NCBI RefSeq assembly: GCF_017052465.1
Contig: NZ_JAFHKT010000120.1
Span: 21,232-85,231, forward strand
Length of the DNA stretch: 64,000 bases
Direction: 5' to 3'
Source of the DNA: Arthrobacter pascens
GTDB taxonomy: Bacteria > Actinomycetota > Actinomycetes > Actinomycetales > Micrococcaceae
Of the stretch, positions 31,563 through 39,745 are shown one piece after another (the first letter of the stretch is position 1; each line of letters starts with the position of its first letter). The position numbers were made by a program, and so were the translations under genes. A model generated the notes under the pieces. It worked only from the letters and a program-made list of their open reading frames with translations, was not told where the DNA came from and did not search any database.

Positions 31563-32591
31563 TTAGCCGCAGCCGCAGGATTGCCTGACCAGCAGGCGCG
31601 TGGGGAAGACGCGGTGCCGTGCAGGTTCGCCGCGGTCGGCGCCCACCAGGGCGCGCACTGCGGCTTCCGCCATGTCGCGTACCGGCTGCTCCACGGTGGT
31701 CAGCGGAGGCCACGAGTACTCGGCCTCAACGGCACCGTCGAAGGATGCCAGCGCCATGTCGCCGGGCACTGACAGCCCGGCTTCGTGGAGTGCCCGAAGA
31801 ATGCCGATCGCCTGCATGTCCGAGCTGGCAAAGATGGCGGTGGGCCGGTTTGCCGACGCGAGCAGGCGCTGGCCTGCCGCATAGCCCCCTACCCGGGTAA
31901 ATTCACTGCGCGCAATCGGCCCTTCAGCCAGGCCGGCGTCCTTGAGCGCCTGCAGCCAGCCGTCCTCACGGGCGTCCCCTTCATTTCCGGTGGTGGTACC
32001 CATGGCGAGGCCGATATTGGTGTGGCCATGCCAGACCAGATGCTCCACGGCCTTGCGGGCACCTTCGGCCAGGTCCACGCCCACAGTGGTGAAGCCTGCG
32101 GACCTCTCGCTGTGGCTCAGCAGGACGGACGGTATCTCCGCAGCCTCAAGGTCAGTCAGATCCGGATCAAGCAGGACACTCGCCAGCACCACGCCGTCCA
32201 CCTGCCTGGCGGCGAGGTTGCGGATATTCCGCCGCTCCTTGGCAAGGTTGCCGTCCGAATTCGTCAGGAACAAGGCGAAGCCCAGCTCCGCCGCTGCATC
32301 CTCCACCGCGTGGGCAAGCAGGGAGAAGAACGGGTTGCTGTTGTCCGGGATGATGAGGCCGATGGTCTCGGTTGAGCCCAGCTTCAGCGCGCGGGCCGCG
32401 GCGTTGGGCCGGTAGCCGAGAAGGCGGATGGCGTCCTGGACTTTGGCTTCGGTGGCCGGCGCAACTTTCTTGGGCCCGCCGTTAACCACATAACTGACGA
32501 CGGCGGTGCTCACCCCGGCGTACCGGGCAACATCCTTGCGGGTCACCTGGGTACGGGGGGCGGGCACTACCGGACTGGTCATAGTGTCCAT
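31563..32591 (-). CDS. LacI/GalR-family transcriptional regulator
   Basis: 342 residues. VTRKDVARYAGVSTAVVSYVVNGG is the N-terminal helix-turn-helix and RPNAAARALKLG the hinge helix. The periplasmic-binding-protein-like domain runs ETIGLIIPDNSNPFFSLLAHAV to PTAIFASSDMQAIGILRAL and ends LLVRQSCGCG, a common LacI C-terminus. It starts 5 bp after the oxidoreductase stop and is probably its operon partner. Three palindromic sites in the shared 33.8-34.0 kb promoter region are candidate operators; the TGCAACGTTGCA-type site fits LacI consensus best. Confidence 0.92.
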   Translation of the reverse strand: MDTMTSPVVPAPRTQVTRKDVARYAGVSTAVVSYVVNGGPKKVAPATEAKVQDAIRLLGYRPNAAARALKLGSTETIGLIIPDNSNPFFSLLAHAVEDAAAELGFALFLTNSDGNLAKERRNIRNLAARQVDGVVLASVLLDPDLTDLEAAEIPSVLLSHSERSAGFTTVGVDLAEGARKAVEHLVWHGHTNIGLAMGTTTGNEGDAREDGWLQALKDAGLAEGPIARSEFTRVGGYAAGQRLLASANRPTAIFASSDMQAIGILRALHEAGLSVPGDMALASFDGAVEAEYSWPPLTTVEQPVRDMAEAAVRALVGADRGEPARHRVFPTRLLVRQSCGCG

Positions 32592-32596
32592 GCTAA

Positions 32597-33802
32597 CTAC
32601 AGCGACACGGGGGCATCGCCAAAGTCCCGGATGAGCAGGCGTTCACCATTGCGCCGGGCGGACTCGTGGGCCACGATGCCCGGCAGCGTGAATCGTGCCG
32701 CGGTCCAGGCATTGACCGGCGGAAGCGTCCGGGTGTTGACCGCGGTGACAAAGTCGTCAACCAGGAAGTGGTGGCTGCCTTCGTGCCCGTTCGGGGCACC
32801 ACGGAATTCCTCCGGCAGCCTGTCACTGTCATGCACCGGGGCCAGCCCGGACACGAAGGCGTCCCGCAGCTCGGGGGCCACGTTGGCGAGCGAGGGATCG
32901 TCCAGGGCCATGCTGGGCCGGGACTCCATCTGCTCGGAGATGTCGTGGACGTTGGCCTTGTCCTGCCACACCGTCACCTTGGCCAGCTGCTCGAAGCTGG
33001 CCTCCGTGCCGAAGAACCGGAAGCGGGACTCCCGGATGTGGGACGGGTAGCCGACGCGGCGCATCTCATTGGTGCGCATCACGCCGCCGTCGTTCAGTTC
33101 AAAGAGCGCCGTGGCGTTGGAGAAGTCGTTGCCGAACATGCTCACGTCCTTGTCAAACACCCCGTCCTGGCGGTCGTCCTTGACGCCCACACAGCTGACG
33201 CTGACGGCATGGGCGGCAGGCAGCGCTCCCAGAACGCCGCCGATGGCGTGCGTCGGATACAGCATGGGCGGGTAGCTCGCGGTCTCCTTCCAGCGGTCTC
33301 CCCCGCTGTACTGGTAGGCGTCGTAAAAACCGAGGTCCATGTCGTGGACGTAATCCCCCTCGGTGTAGAAAACCCGGCCAAACCTTCCCGCCTCGTGTTG
33401 GTTGCGGGCGTAGACGGTCGCAGGGTTGTAATAGCTGGTTTCACCCATCATGTAGACGTTCCGGGTTTCCCGGACGGCCTCGATGATCCGGGCGATTTCG
33501 TCCTCGGAAATGGCCATTGGCACGGCGGAGTAGACGTGCTTGCCCGCACGGAGCGCGCGCTCCACCAGGGGGCCGTGGGTCCACCGCTGCGTGAAGATGG
33601 CGACGGCGTCAACGTCGGAGGCAAGGAGATCCTCAAAGCTGCTCTTCGCACCGGCGAGATCGAAGCGCTCGACTGCCTCGGCCGCCCGCTCCGGCCGTTC
33701 GTCGACGACGAAGACCTCACTGACACCGGGATGCAGGTTGAACAGATGGGCGAACTGGCCGCCGAATTGGCCCACGCCTACTACTCCTATGGAAAACGTC
33801 AT
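32597..33802 (-). CDS. Gfo/Idh/MocA-family NAD(P)-dependent oxidoreductase
   Basis: 401 residues. GVVGVGQFGGQFAHLF is the Rossmann dinucleotide motif. AIFTQRWTHGPLVERALRAGKHVYSAVP carries the family EKP-like region with Pro after the cofactor site. The C-terminal beta domain has FGRVFYTEGDYVHDMDLGF and VSCVGVKDD. Substrates in the family are sugars or inositols; the galactoside context suggests a sugar. The ATG at 33802 is chosen (GGGAGG, 8 nt) over a longer frame with 24 non-conserved residues. It is divergent from the ABC importer operon and is followed by the LacI gene. Confidence 0.87.
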   Translation of the reverse strand: MTFSIGVVGVGQFGGQFAHLFNLHPGVSEVFVVDERPERAAEAVERFDLAGAKSSFEDLLASDVDAVAIFTQRWTHGPLVERALRAGKHVYSAVPMAISEDEIARIIEAVRETRNVYMMGETSYYNPATVYARNQHEAGRFGRVFYTEGDYVHDMDLGFYDAYQYSGGDRWKETASYPPMLYPTHAIGGVLGALPAAHAVSVSCVGVKDDRQDGVFDKDVSMFGNDFSNATALFELNDGGVMRTNEMRRVGYPSHIRESRFRFFGTEASFEQLAKVTVWQDKANVHDISEQMESRPSMALDDPSLANVAPELRDAFVSGLAPVHDSDRLPEEFRGAPNGHEGSHHFLVDDFVTAVNTRTLPPVNAWTAARFTLPGIVAHESARRNGERLLIRDFGDAPVSL

Positions 33803-33888
33803 TGTCAGGTGCCTCCCGTGATTCTGATTTCTCGCGTCCGGCCGGGCGCACTGGGCCTCGGTACGGTTTCGCACAGTCTTGCACCGGA

Positions 33889-33921
33889 ATCTACTCGAGT
33901 CAACGTCTGCAACGTTGCAGA
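33889..33921. promoter_or_regulatory. LacI-type operator candidates O1/O2
   Basis: TCTGCAACGTTGCAGA at 33906-33921 is a perfect 16-bp palindrome with the central ACGT of LacI/GalR operators. ATCTACTCGAGT at 33889-33900, just upstream, shares its first ten bases (ATCTACTCG) with the third site at 33965. Confidence 0.65.
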
Positions 33922-33952
33922 GAAAATTTCCTGAAAATCTCCGAGATTTAAC

Positions 33953-33981
33953 TTGTTGCCGGATATCTACTCGTGTAGATT
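33953..33981 (+). promoter_or_regulatory. Promoter of the galactoside ABC operon with overlapping operator O3
   Basis: TTGTTG (33953-33958), 17-bp spacer, TAGATT (33976-33981). ATCTAC-TCGT-GTAGAT (33965-33980) is a palindrome lying over the spacer and most of the -10, so a bound repressor would block the polymerase. Confidence 0.65.
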
Positions 33982-33991
33982 CAGTGGCGAT

Positions 33992-34007
33992 TGTTAGTCA
34001 CATCACA
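33992..34007. promoter_or_regulatory. Crp/GlxR-like binding site
   Basis: TGTTA-GTCACA-TCACA matches TGTGA-N6-TCACA at 9 of 10 core positions. It lies just downstream of the predicted start site of the importer operon, where binding would be expected to repress. A Crp-family gene is at 45.8 kb. Confidence 0.45.
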
Positions 34008-34026
34008 CACTCAGGAAGGGTCGACG

Positions 34027-34971
34027 ATGACCACCCTTACCAAGAATCCGCCCGCCGCAGCGCACAAGGCGCCGCAGCGTTTCAACCGGGGCCGTGGCAT
34101 GGCAAAACTGGGCGATCTCAGGATCGCAATGCTGTTCATCCTCCCGGCGATGATCGGCTTCATTGCCTTCTACGTGGTCCCCACTGTCCGTGGCGTGTAC
34201 CTCAGTTTCACGGAGTACAACATCCTCGGAGACCCCGAATGGGTCGGGTTGGACAACTACGCGGCAATCGCCAAGGATTCGCTGTTCTGGAATTCCCTGG
34301 CCGTCACGGGGCAGTACGTCCTCATGAACATCGCCCTCCAAACAGCCCTCGCGCTTGGACTGGCCCTGCTGATGCACAAGGTCGCCAAATCCACCCTCGT
34401 CCGCGGCACCCTGCTGCTGCCCTACCTGATGTCCAATGTGATCGCGGCATTGCTCTGGTTTTGGATGCTGGATTACCAGATCGGCGTCGTGAACCAATTC
34501 ATCGAATGGAGCGGGCTGTCCCGCGTCGCATTTTTTGGTAGCGAGGAGTGGGCCATCCCCACCCAGGCCCTGATCAACACCTGGCGCCATATGGGCTACA
34601 CGGCACTGCTGATCTTTGCCGGCCTTCAGGCTATCCCCCACCACCTCTATGAAGTAGCAAATTTGGATGGCGCGTCACCTTTCCAGACGTTCCGCAAGAT
34701 CACCTTGCCTCTGCTGCGCCCGGTCATGGTTCTGGTCCTCGTCGTGACCGTGATCGGATCCTTCCAAGTCTTCGACACCGTGGCCGTGACCACCCAGGGC
34801 GGGCCGGTCAACGCCACCCGGGTCATCCAGTACTACATCTACCAGCGGGCCTTCACCGAGTCGGACTTCGGCTACGGATCCGCCATCGCCGTCATTCTCT
34901 TCCTCATCCTCGCTCTCGTGGCCTTCATTCAAATGAAGTTCCTCCGGGGCAATGAGTCGGACCTGGACTAA
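34027..34971 (+). CDS. Sugar ABC transporter permease (CUT1, MalF/UgpA type)
   Basis: 314-residue inner-membrane subunit with six predicted helices, the first being IAMLFILPAMIGFIAFYVV. YEVANLDGASPFQTFRKITLPLLRP is the EAA loop that docks to the ATPase. The ATG at 34027 has GGAAGGG 7 nt upstream; the extra 12 codons of the longer frame have no ribosome site. First gene of the operon permease - permease - binding protein. No ATPase gene is present, so it presumably uses a shared MsiK/UgpC-type ATPase encoded elsewhere. Confidence 0.93.
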   Translation: MTTLTKNPPAAAHKAPQRFNRGRGMAKLGDLRIAMLFILPAMIGFIAFYVVPTVRGVYLSFTEYNILGDPEWVGLDNYAAIAKDSLFWNSLAVTGQYVLMNIALQTALALGLALLMHKVAKSTLVRGTLLLPYLMSNVIAALLWFWMLDYQIGVVNQFIEWSGLSRVAFFGSEEWAIPTQALINTWRHMGYTALLIFAGLQAIPHHLYEVANLDGASPFQTFRKITLPLLRPVMVLVLVVTVIGSFQVFDTVAVTTQGGPVNATRVIQYYIYQRAFTESDFGYGSAIAVILFLILALVAFIQMKFLRGNESDLD

Positions 34972-34981
34972 GGAACCCAGC

Positions 34982-35911
34982 ATGAACTCGACAACCAGCC
35001 GCGCACCGCTGCCGGCCACAGCCCGCCGCCGTCGCCGCCCACTGACCGCCCGCCGAATGGTGGCCTGGGCCCTCCTCGCCCTGGCGATCGCCGTCTCCGT
35101 GCTCCCGTTCCTCTGGGTCCTCCGCACGGCACTGTCCACCAACGGGGCGCTGGCTTCGCAGTCGGCCAGCCTGCTGCCGGCCGACTTCACGTTTGGTGCC
35201 TTCAAGCGCGTACTCGGTCTCCAGAGCCCGGCAGAGGCGGTCGCGGAAGGCGGTTCCGGTGCCGCCATCAATTTCTGGCTGTACCTGCGCAACTCGATCA
35301 TCTTCTCGTCAATAACCACTGCCGGCGCCGTGTTCTTCAGCGCCATGGCCGCCTACGCCTTTGCCCGGCTGCGTTGGAAAGGCCGTAACGCCGTATTCAG
35401 CCTTTTCTTGGGCACCATGTTGGTTCCGCCGATCTTCACGGCCCTGCCCAACTTCCTGCTGATCAAAAACCTGGACCTGCTCAACACGATGCTCGGCATG
35501 GTCCTGCCCTACGTCTTCATGACCCCCTTCGCGATCTTCTTCCTTCGCCAGTTCTTCCTGAACATGTCCCGGGAGGTTGAAGAGGCGGCCATGCTCGACG
35601 GTGCCAAGCACCTGCGCATCTTCTTCCAGATCGTGCTGCCCAACGCCGCCGCGCCGCTGGCCACGCTCGCGCTGCTCACGTTCATCGGCCAGTGGAACGA
35701 ATACTTCTGGCCGCTGCTGGTCGGCTCCCAGGACGACGTCCGCGTCCTGCAGGTGGGACTAGGCGTGTTCAAGTCACAGTCCCCGCAGGGAGCACCCGAC
35801 TGGTCCGGCCTTATGGCCGCCACGCTCATTTCAGCTCTGCCAGTTCTGGCCCTCTTCGCTGCCTTCGGCAAGAGAATCGTCAACTCCATCGGCTTCTCCG
35901 GCATCAAATAG
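34982..35911 (+). CDS. Sugar ABC transporter permease (CUT1, MalG/UgpE type)
   Basis: 309 residues, six helices after a basic N-terminus (ARRRRRPLTARRMVAWALL). VEEAAMLDGAKHLRIFFQIVLPNAA is the EAA loop. The C-terminal INSIGFSGIK is of the MalG type. The ATG at 34982 follows AAGGAA. A longer in-frame start overlaps the previous gene and is not needed. It is the second membrane half of the importer and lies 10 bp after the first permease. Confidence 0.93.
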   Translation: MNSTTSRAPLPATARRRRRPLTARRMVAWALLALAIAVSVLPFLWVLRTALSTNGALASQSASLLPADFTFGAFKRVLGLQSPAEAVAEGGSGAAINFWLYLRNSIIFSSITTAGAVFFSAMAAYAFARLRWKGRNAVFSLFLGTMLVPPIFTALPNFLLIKNLDLLNTMLGMVLPYVFMTPFAIFFLRQFFLNMSREVEEAAMLDGAKHLRIFFQIVLPNAAAPLATLALLTFIGQWNEYFWPLLVGSQDDVRVLQVGLGVFKSQSPQGAPDWSGLMAATLISALPVLALFAAFGKRIVNSIGFSGIK

Positions 35912-35962
35912 TCCACTTCTCCTTCCCAAATCAACGAACCCTCCCCATCCGAAAGGTCCATC

Positions 35963-37300
35963 ATGAAAAGAACCCTCGGCGCCATCGCCGCCGCCGCGAC
36001 GATTGCACTGTCCCTCTCCGCCTGCGGCGGCGGAAACACTTCCGCCGAGGCCAAGGGCGAAATCAACTACTGGCTCTGGGACGCCAACCAGCTCCCGGCA
36101 TACCAGCAGTGCGCTGACGATTTCACCAAGGCCAACCCGGACATCAAGGTCAAGATCACCCAGCGCGGGTGGGACGACTACTGGAGCACACTGACCAACG
36201 GATTTGTCGGCGGCACCGCCCCTGACGTCTTCACCAACCACCTCGGACGCTACGGGGAGCTCGCCGAAAACAAGCAGCTGCTGCCCATCGATGAGGCTGT
36301 AGAGAAGGACAACGTGGACCTGGCTGCTTACAACGAGGGCCTCGCGGATCTCTGGGTGGGCCAGGACGGCAAGCGCTACGGGCTGCCCAAGGACTGGGAC
36401 ACCATCGCCCTGTTCTACAACAAAGCGATGCTGGCCAACGCAGGGATCTCCGAGGAACAGATGAAGAACCTCACCTGGAACCCGCAGGACGGCGGCACGT
36501 ACGAGAAAATCATCGCCCACCTGACCGTTGACAAGAACGGCAAGCGCGGGGACGAGGCCGGCTTCGATAAGAACAACGTCGCGGTTTACGGCCTCGGGCT
36601 CAACGGCGGCGGTGACTCCTCTGGCCAGACGGAATGGAGCTACTTCACCAACACCACCGGCTGGTCCCACACGGACAAGAACCCGTGGGGCACCCACTAC
36701 AACTACGATGACCCCAAATTCCAGGCCTCTGTTGACTGGTTCGCCGGGTTGGTCAAAAAGGGCTACATGCCCAAGCTTGAGACCACCGTCGGAGCGAGCA
36801 TGGCCGACACCTTCGCGGCGGGAAAGTCCGCCATCAACGCCCACGGGTCCTGGATGATCGGCCAATACACAGGCTATAAGAACGTCAAGGTAGGCATCGC
36901 CCCCACACCTGCAGGGCCGGAAGGCACGCGCGCCAGCATGTTCAACGGACTCGCCGACTCCATCTGGGCCGGCACCAAGAACCCCGCCGCTTCCGTCAAG
37001 TGGGTCGAGTACCTCGCCTCGGCCGCCTGCCAAGACGTCGTCGCTTCAAAGGCGGTTGTCTTCCCGGCGCTCAAGGCCTCTTCCGACAAAGCCGCGGCAG
37101 CCTTCAAGGCCAAGAACGTCGACGTCACGGCCTTCACCGAGCACGTCAAGGACAAGAGCACGTTCCTGTACCCCATCACCGACAACACCGCCAAGGTCAA
37201 GGGCATCATGGAGCCCGCCATGGACGCCGTCGTGTCCGGCAAGGCACCTGCCAGCTCCCTGACCCAGGCCAACGAACAGGTCAACTCCCTCTTCAAGTAG
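35963..37300 (+). CDS. Extracellular sugar-binding lipoprotein of the first CUT1 importer
   Basis: 445 residues. A lipoprotein signal (KRTLGAIAAAATIALSLSACGGG) has lipobox LSAC with Cys at about residue 21. The mature cluster 1 binding-protein fold has INYWLWDANQLPAYQQCADDFTK, GGTAPDVFTNHLGRYGEL and INAHGSWMIGQYTGYKNVKVG. It captures an oligosaccharide and delivers it to the permeases upstream. The GH36 enzyme downstream suggests alpha-galactosides such as melibiose or raffinose. A strong stem after the stop separates it from that gene. Confidence 0.93.
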   Translation: MKRTLGAIAAAATIALSLSACGGGNTSAEAKGEINYWLWDANQLPAYQQCADDFTKANPDIKVKITQRGWDDYWSTLTNGFVGGTAPDVFTNHLGRYGELAENKQLLPIDEAVEKDNVDLAAYNEGLADLWVGQDGKRYGLPKDWDTIALFYNKAMLANAGISEEQMKNLTWNPQDGGTYEKIIAHLTVDKNGKRGDEAGFDKNNVAVYGLGLNGGGDSSGQTEWSYFTNTTGWSHTDKNPWGTHYNYDDPKFQASVDWFAGLVKKGYMPKLETTVGASMADTFAAGKSAINAHGSWMIGQYTGYKNVKVGIAPTPAGPEGTRASMFNGLADSIWAGTKNPAASVKWVEYLASAACQDVVASKAVVFPALKASSDKAAAAFKAKNVDVTAFTEHVKDKSTFLYPITDNTAKVKGIMEPAMDAVVSGKAPASSLTQANEQVNSLFK

Positions 37301-37352
37301 CGATGAAACTGGGCGAGAATCAAAGCCCAGGCATCCACTCAACACCACCGCA

Positions 37353-37387
37353 GCGGGGCCGGACCGCGCATCGCGCGCCGGCCCCGC
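37353..37387 (+). other. Intercistronic hairpin between the binding-protein and alpha-galactosidase genes
   Basis: GCGGGGCCGG pairs perfectly with CCGGCCCCGC around 15 nt, with no following T-run. It is probably an mRNA-stabilising or processing stem, not a terminator, favouring high binding-protein levels. Confidence 0.6.
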
Positions 37388-37437
37388 AACACCCTTCATA
37401 ACTGCAGCTTCTTGCTCCTCACGAAAGAGACTTACCT

Positions 37438-39648
37438 ATGGATCCCCTGCACCTCCGTTCCGCCGGCACCAGCCTGGTGGTCAGCTTCAGCAGCGGGGAG
37501 GCCGAGGTCATCCACTGGGGTGCCGACCTTGGCAGCGAACTCCCTGACCTGTCGATCCTCACCGAGGCCATCCCGAACTCCGCCATCGACGCCACCGTCC
37601 CGGCGGGGCTGCTCCCCCAGGCGTCCTCCAGCTGGCGCGGACGGCCGGCCCTGCGCGGCCACCGGATCGCCGACGGCGTCTCCGGACTCGACTTCTCCGT
37701 TCGCCTGCGCACCCTGCGCGCCACGGGCAACGGCAACTCGGCCAACGTCGTCCAGCAGGATGCGGAAGCCGGCATCACCGTGGAATCCTCGCTCACTCTC
37801 CATGACGGCGGCCTGCTGGAACTGCGCCACACCGTCACGAACACCGGAATCTCGCCGTTCCAGCTGGACGAATTGGCCACGGTCCTCCCGGTGGCCCCGG
37901 ACGCCGTCGAGCTTCTCGACCTGACCGGACGCTGGTGCCGGGAACGGCACCCCCAGCGCCGCCCCATCCAGCAGGGTACGTGGGTGCGCACCGGCCGCCA
38001 CGGCCGGACGGGACACGACTCCTCGCTGCTGTTCGCGGCCGGCACCGCCGGCTTCGGCAACCGTCACGGCCGGGTCTGGGCCACCCACCTGGCCTGGAGC
38101 GGCAACCACGAACAGTTCGCGGACACCCTCGCGGACGGGCGCACGATGATCGGCGGCTCCGAACTGCTGGGACCGGCCGAAGTGGTCCTCGAGCCCGGCG
38201 CCAGCTACACCACGCCCACGCTCTTCGCCGCTTACTCGGACCGCGGCCTGGACGGCATCAGCGAGGCGTTCTACAGCTGGTTCCGTTCGCGCCCGCACCA
38301 TGTGCTGCCCGCAGCTTCAGCGAATGCCGGGAGCGGAAAGCCGCGTCCCGTGGTGCTGAACACCTGGGAAGCCGTGTACTTCGACCACAACCTGGGCACC
38401 CTCATCGAGCTTGCGGATTCGGCCGCCGATCTCGGCGTGGAACGCTTCGTCCTGGACGACGGCTGGTTCCGCGGCCGCCGCGACGATACGGCCGGACTGG
38501 GCGACTGGTTCGTGGACGAGACGCTCTGGCCGGATGGGCTGACGCCACTCATCGAGGCCGTGACGTCCCGCGGTATGGAGTTCGGCCTGTGGGTGGAACC
38601 TGAGATGATCAACCTCGATTCCGACGTGGCACGCGCACATCCGGACTGGATTGTGGGTCCGGCCGCAGCCTCCCACAAGAACGGCGGACGCCTGCCGCTG
38701 GCCTGGCGGAACCAGCACATCATCGACTTGGTGAACCCGGAGGCGTGGCAGTACATCTTTGAGCGGATCGACGCCCTCCTGCGCGAGAACAACATCAGCT
38801 ACCTGAAGTGGGACCAGAACCGCGACCTCACCGAACACGGGCACGCCGGACGCTCCTCCGTCCACGAGCAGACCCTCGCCGCCTACCGGCTGTTCGACGA
38901 ACTGCGCAAGGCCCACCCCGGCGTCGAAATTGAAAGCTGCTCTTCCGGCGGGGCACGGGTGGATCTGGGCATCCTTGAGCGCACGGACCGCATCTGGGGT
39001 TCGGACTGCAACGACGCGCTGGAGCGCCAGACCATCCAGCGGTGGACCGGCATCGTGGTGCCGCCCGAACTGGTGGGCGGACACATCGGCCCCACCACGT
39101 CGCACACCACCGCCCGCACGCACGACCTGTCCTTCCGCGCCATCACGGCCTTTTTCGGCCACTTCGGCATGGAGTGGGACGTCCGGGAGGTCCAGGGCGA
39201 GGAGCGCGAGGAACTCAAGCGCTTCATCGGGCTGTACAAGGAGCACCGCGGGCTGATCCACAGCGGCCGGATGGTCCGGGCTGACGTCCCGGACGATTCG
39301 CTGATGCTGCACGGCGTGCTGGCAGGCTCCGTTGCGGGTGCCGCCGGTTCCATTGAAAGCGGCACGACGGCGGCCCTGTTCGCCTTGGTGAGCACACGCA
39401 CCTCGTTCTCCGAGCAGCTGGGACGGGTTGCCCTTCCCGGGCTGGAGGCGGCAGGCCGTTACCGTGTGGAGGCCATCTTCCCGGCGCCCGGGGACGCCGA
39501 TTACGCGCACACCTTTACGCAGGTCCAGCCGCCTGCGTGGCTGGCTTCCGGGGCCGAAGCCAGCGGCCGTTTCCTGGCCGAGGTGGGACTCCCGATGCCC
39601 AGTCTCAACCCGGAGCACGCGCTGCTGCTGAAGGTCACGGCCCTCTAG
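37438..39648 (+). CDS. Alpha-galactosidase, glycoside hydrolase family 36
   Basis: 736 residues, cytoplasmic (no signal peptide). Retaining hydrolase removing terminal alpha-1,6-galactose from melibiose, raffinose and similar sugars. An N-terminal beta-sandwich (residues 1-300) is followed by the TIM barrel. FVLDDGWFRGRRDD and FGLWVEPEMIN are GH36 motifs. YLKWDQNRD carries the nucleophile Asp459. RIWGSDCNDALERQ carries the likely acid/base Asp523. GHIGPTTSHTTARTHDLSFRA is the conserved block after it. It is fed by the upstream importer and releases galactose for the Leloir route begun by galE next door, although galK and galT are not in the window. Confidence 0.95.
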   Translation: MDPLHLRSAGTSLVVSFSSGEAEVIHWGADLGSELPDLSILTEAIPNSAIDATVPAGLLPQASSSWRGRPALRGHRIADGVSGLDFSVRLRTLRATGNGNSANVVQQDAEAGITVESSLTLHDGGLLELRHTVTNTGISPFQLDELATVLPVAPDAVELLDLTGRWCRERHPQRRPIQQGTWVRTGRHGRTGHDSSLLFAAGTAGFGNRHGRVWATHLAWSGNHEQFADTLADGRTMIGGSELLGPAEVVLEPGASYTTPTLFAAYSDRGLDGISEAFYSWFRSRPHHVLPAASANAGSGKPRPVVLNTWEAVYFDHNLGTLIELADSAADLGVERFVLDDGWFRGRRDDTAGLGDWFVDETLWPDGLTPLIEAVTSRGMEFGLWVEPEMINLDSDVARAHPDWIVGPAAASHKNGGRLPLAWRNQHIIDLVNPEAWQYIFERIDALLRENNISYLKWDQNRDLTEHGHAGRSSVHEQTLAAYRLFDELRKAHPGVEIESCSSGGARVDLGILERTDRIWGSDCNDALERQTIQRWTGIVVPPELVGGHIGPTTSHTTARTHDLSFRAITAFFGHFGMEWDVREVQGEEREELKRFIGLYKEHRGLIHSGRMVRADVPDDSLMLHGVLAGSVAGAAGSIESGTTAALFALVSTRTSFSEQLGRVALPGLEAAGRYRVEAIFPAPGDADYAHTFTQVQPPAWLASGAEASGRFLAEVGLPMPSLNPEHALLLKVTAL

Positions 39649-39667
39649 GCATCCACATGACCGCATC

Positions 39668-39725
39668 GCAGCCTGCCCCGCCGTTCCCCGCTCTCCGGAG
39701 CATGGGGGACGGCGGGGCAGGCTGC
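39668..39725 (+). other. Long intercistronic hairpin between the alpha-galactosidase gene and galE
   Basis: GCAGCCTGCCCCGCCGT pairs with ACGGCGGGGCAGGCTGC, 17 bp perfect, with further CCCC/GGGG pairing and a loop of about 15 nt. CGCCCACC follows, with no T-run. It resembles the stem at 37353 in position and lack of U-tract. Confidence 0.65.
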
Positions 39726-39745
39726 GCCCACCCAGAGGAACACAC

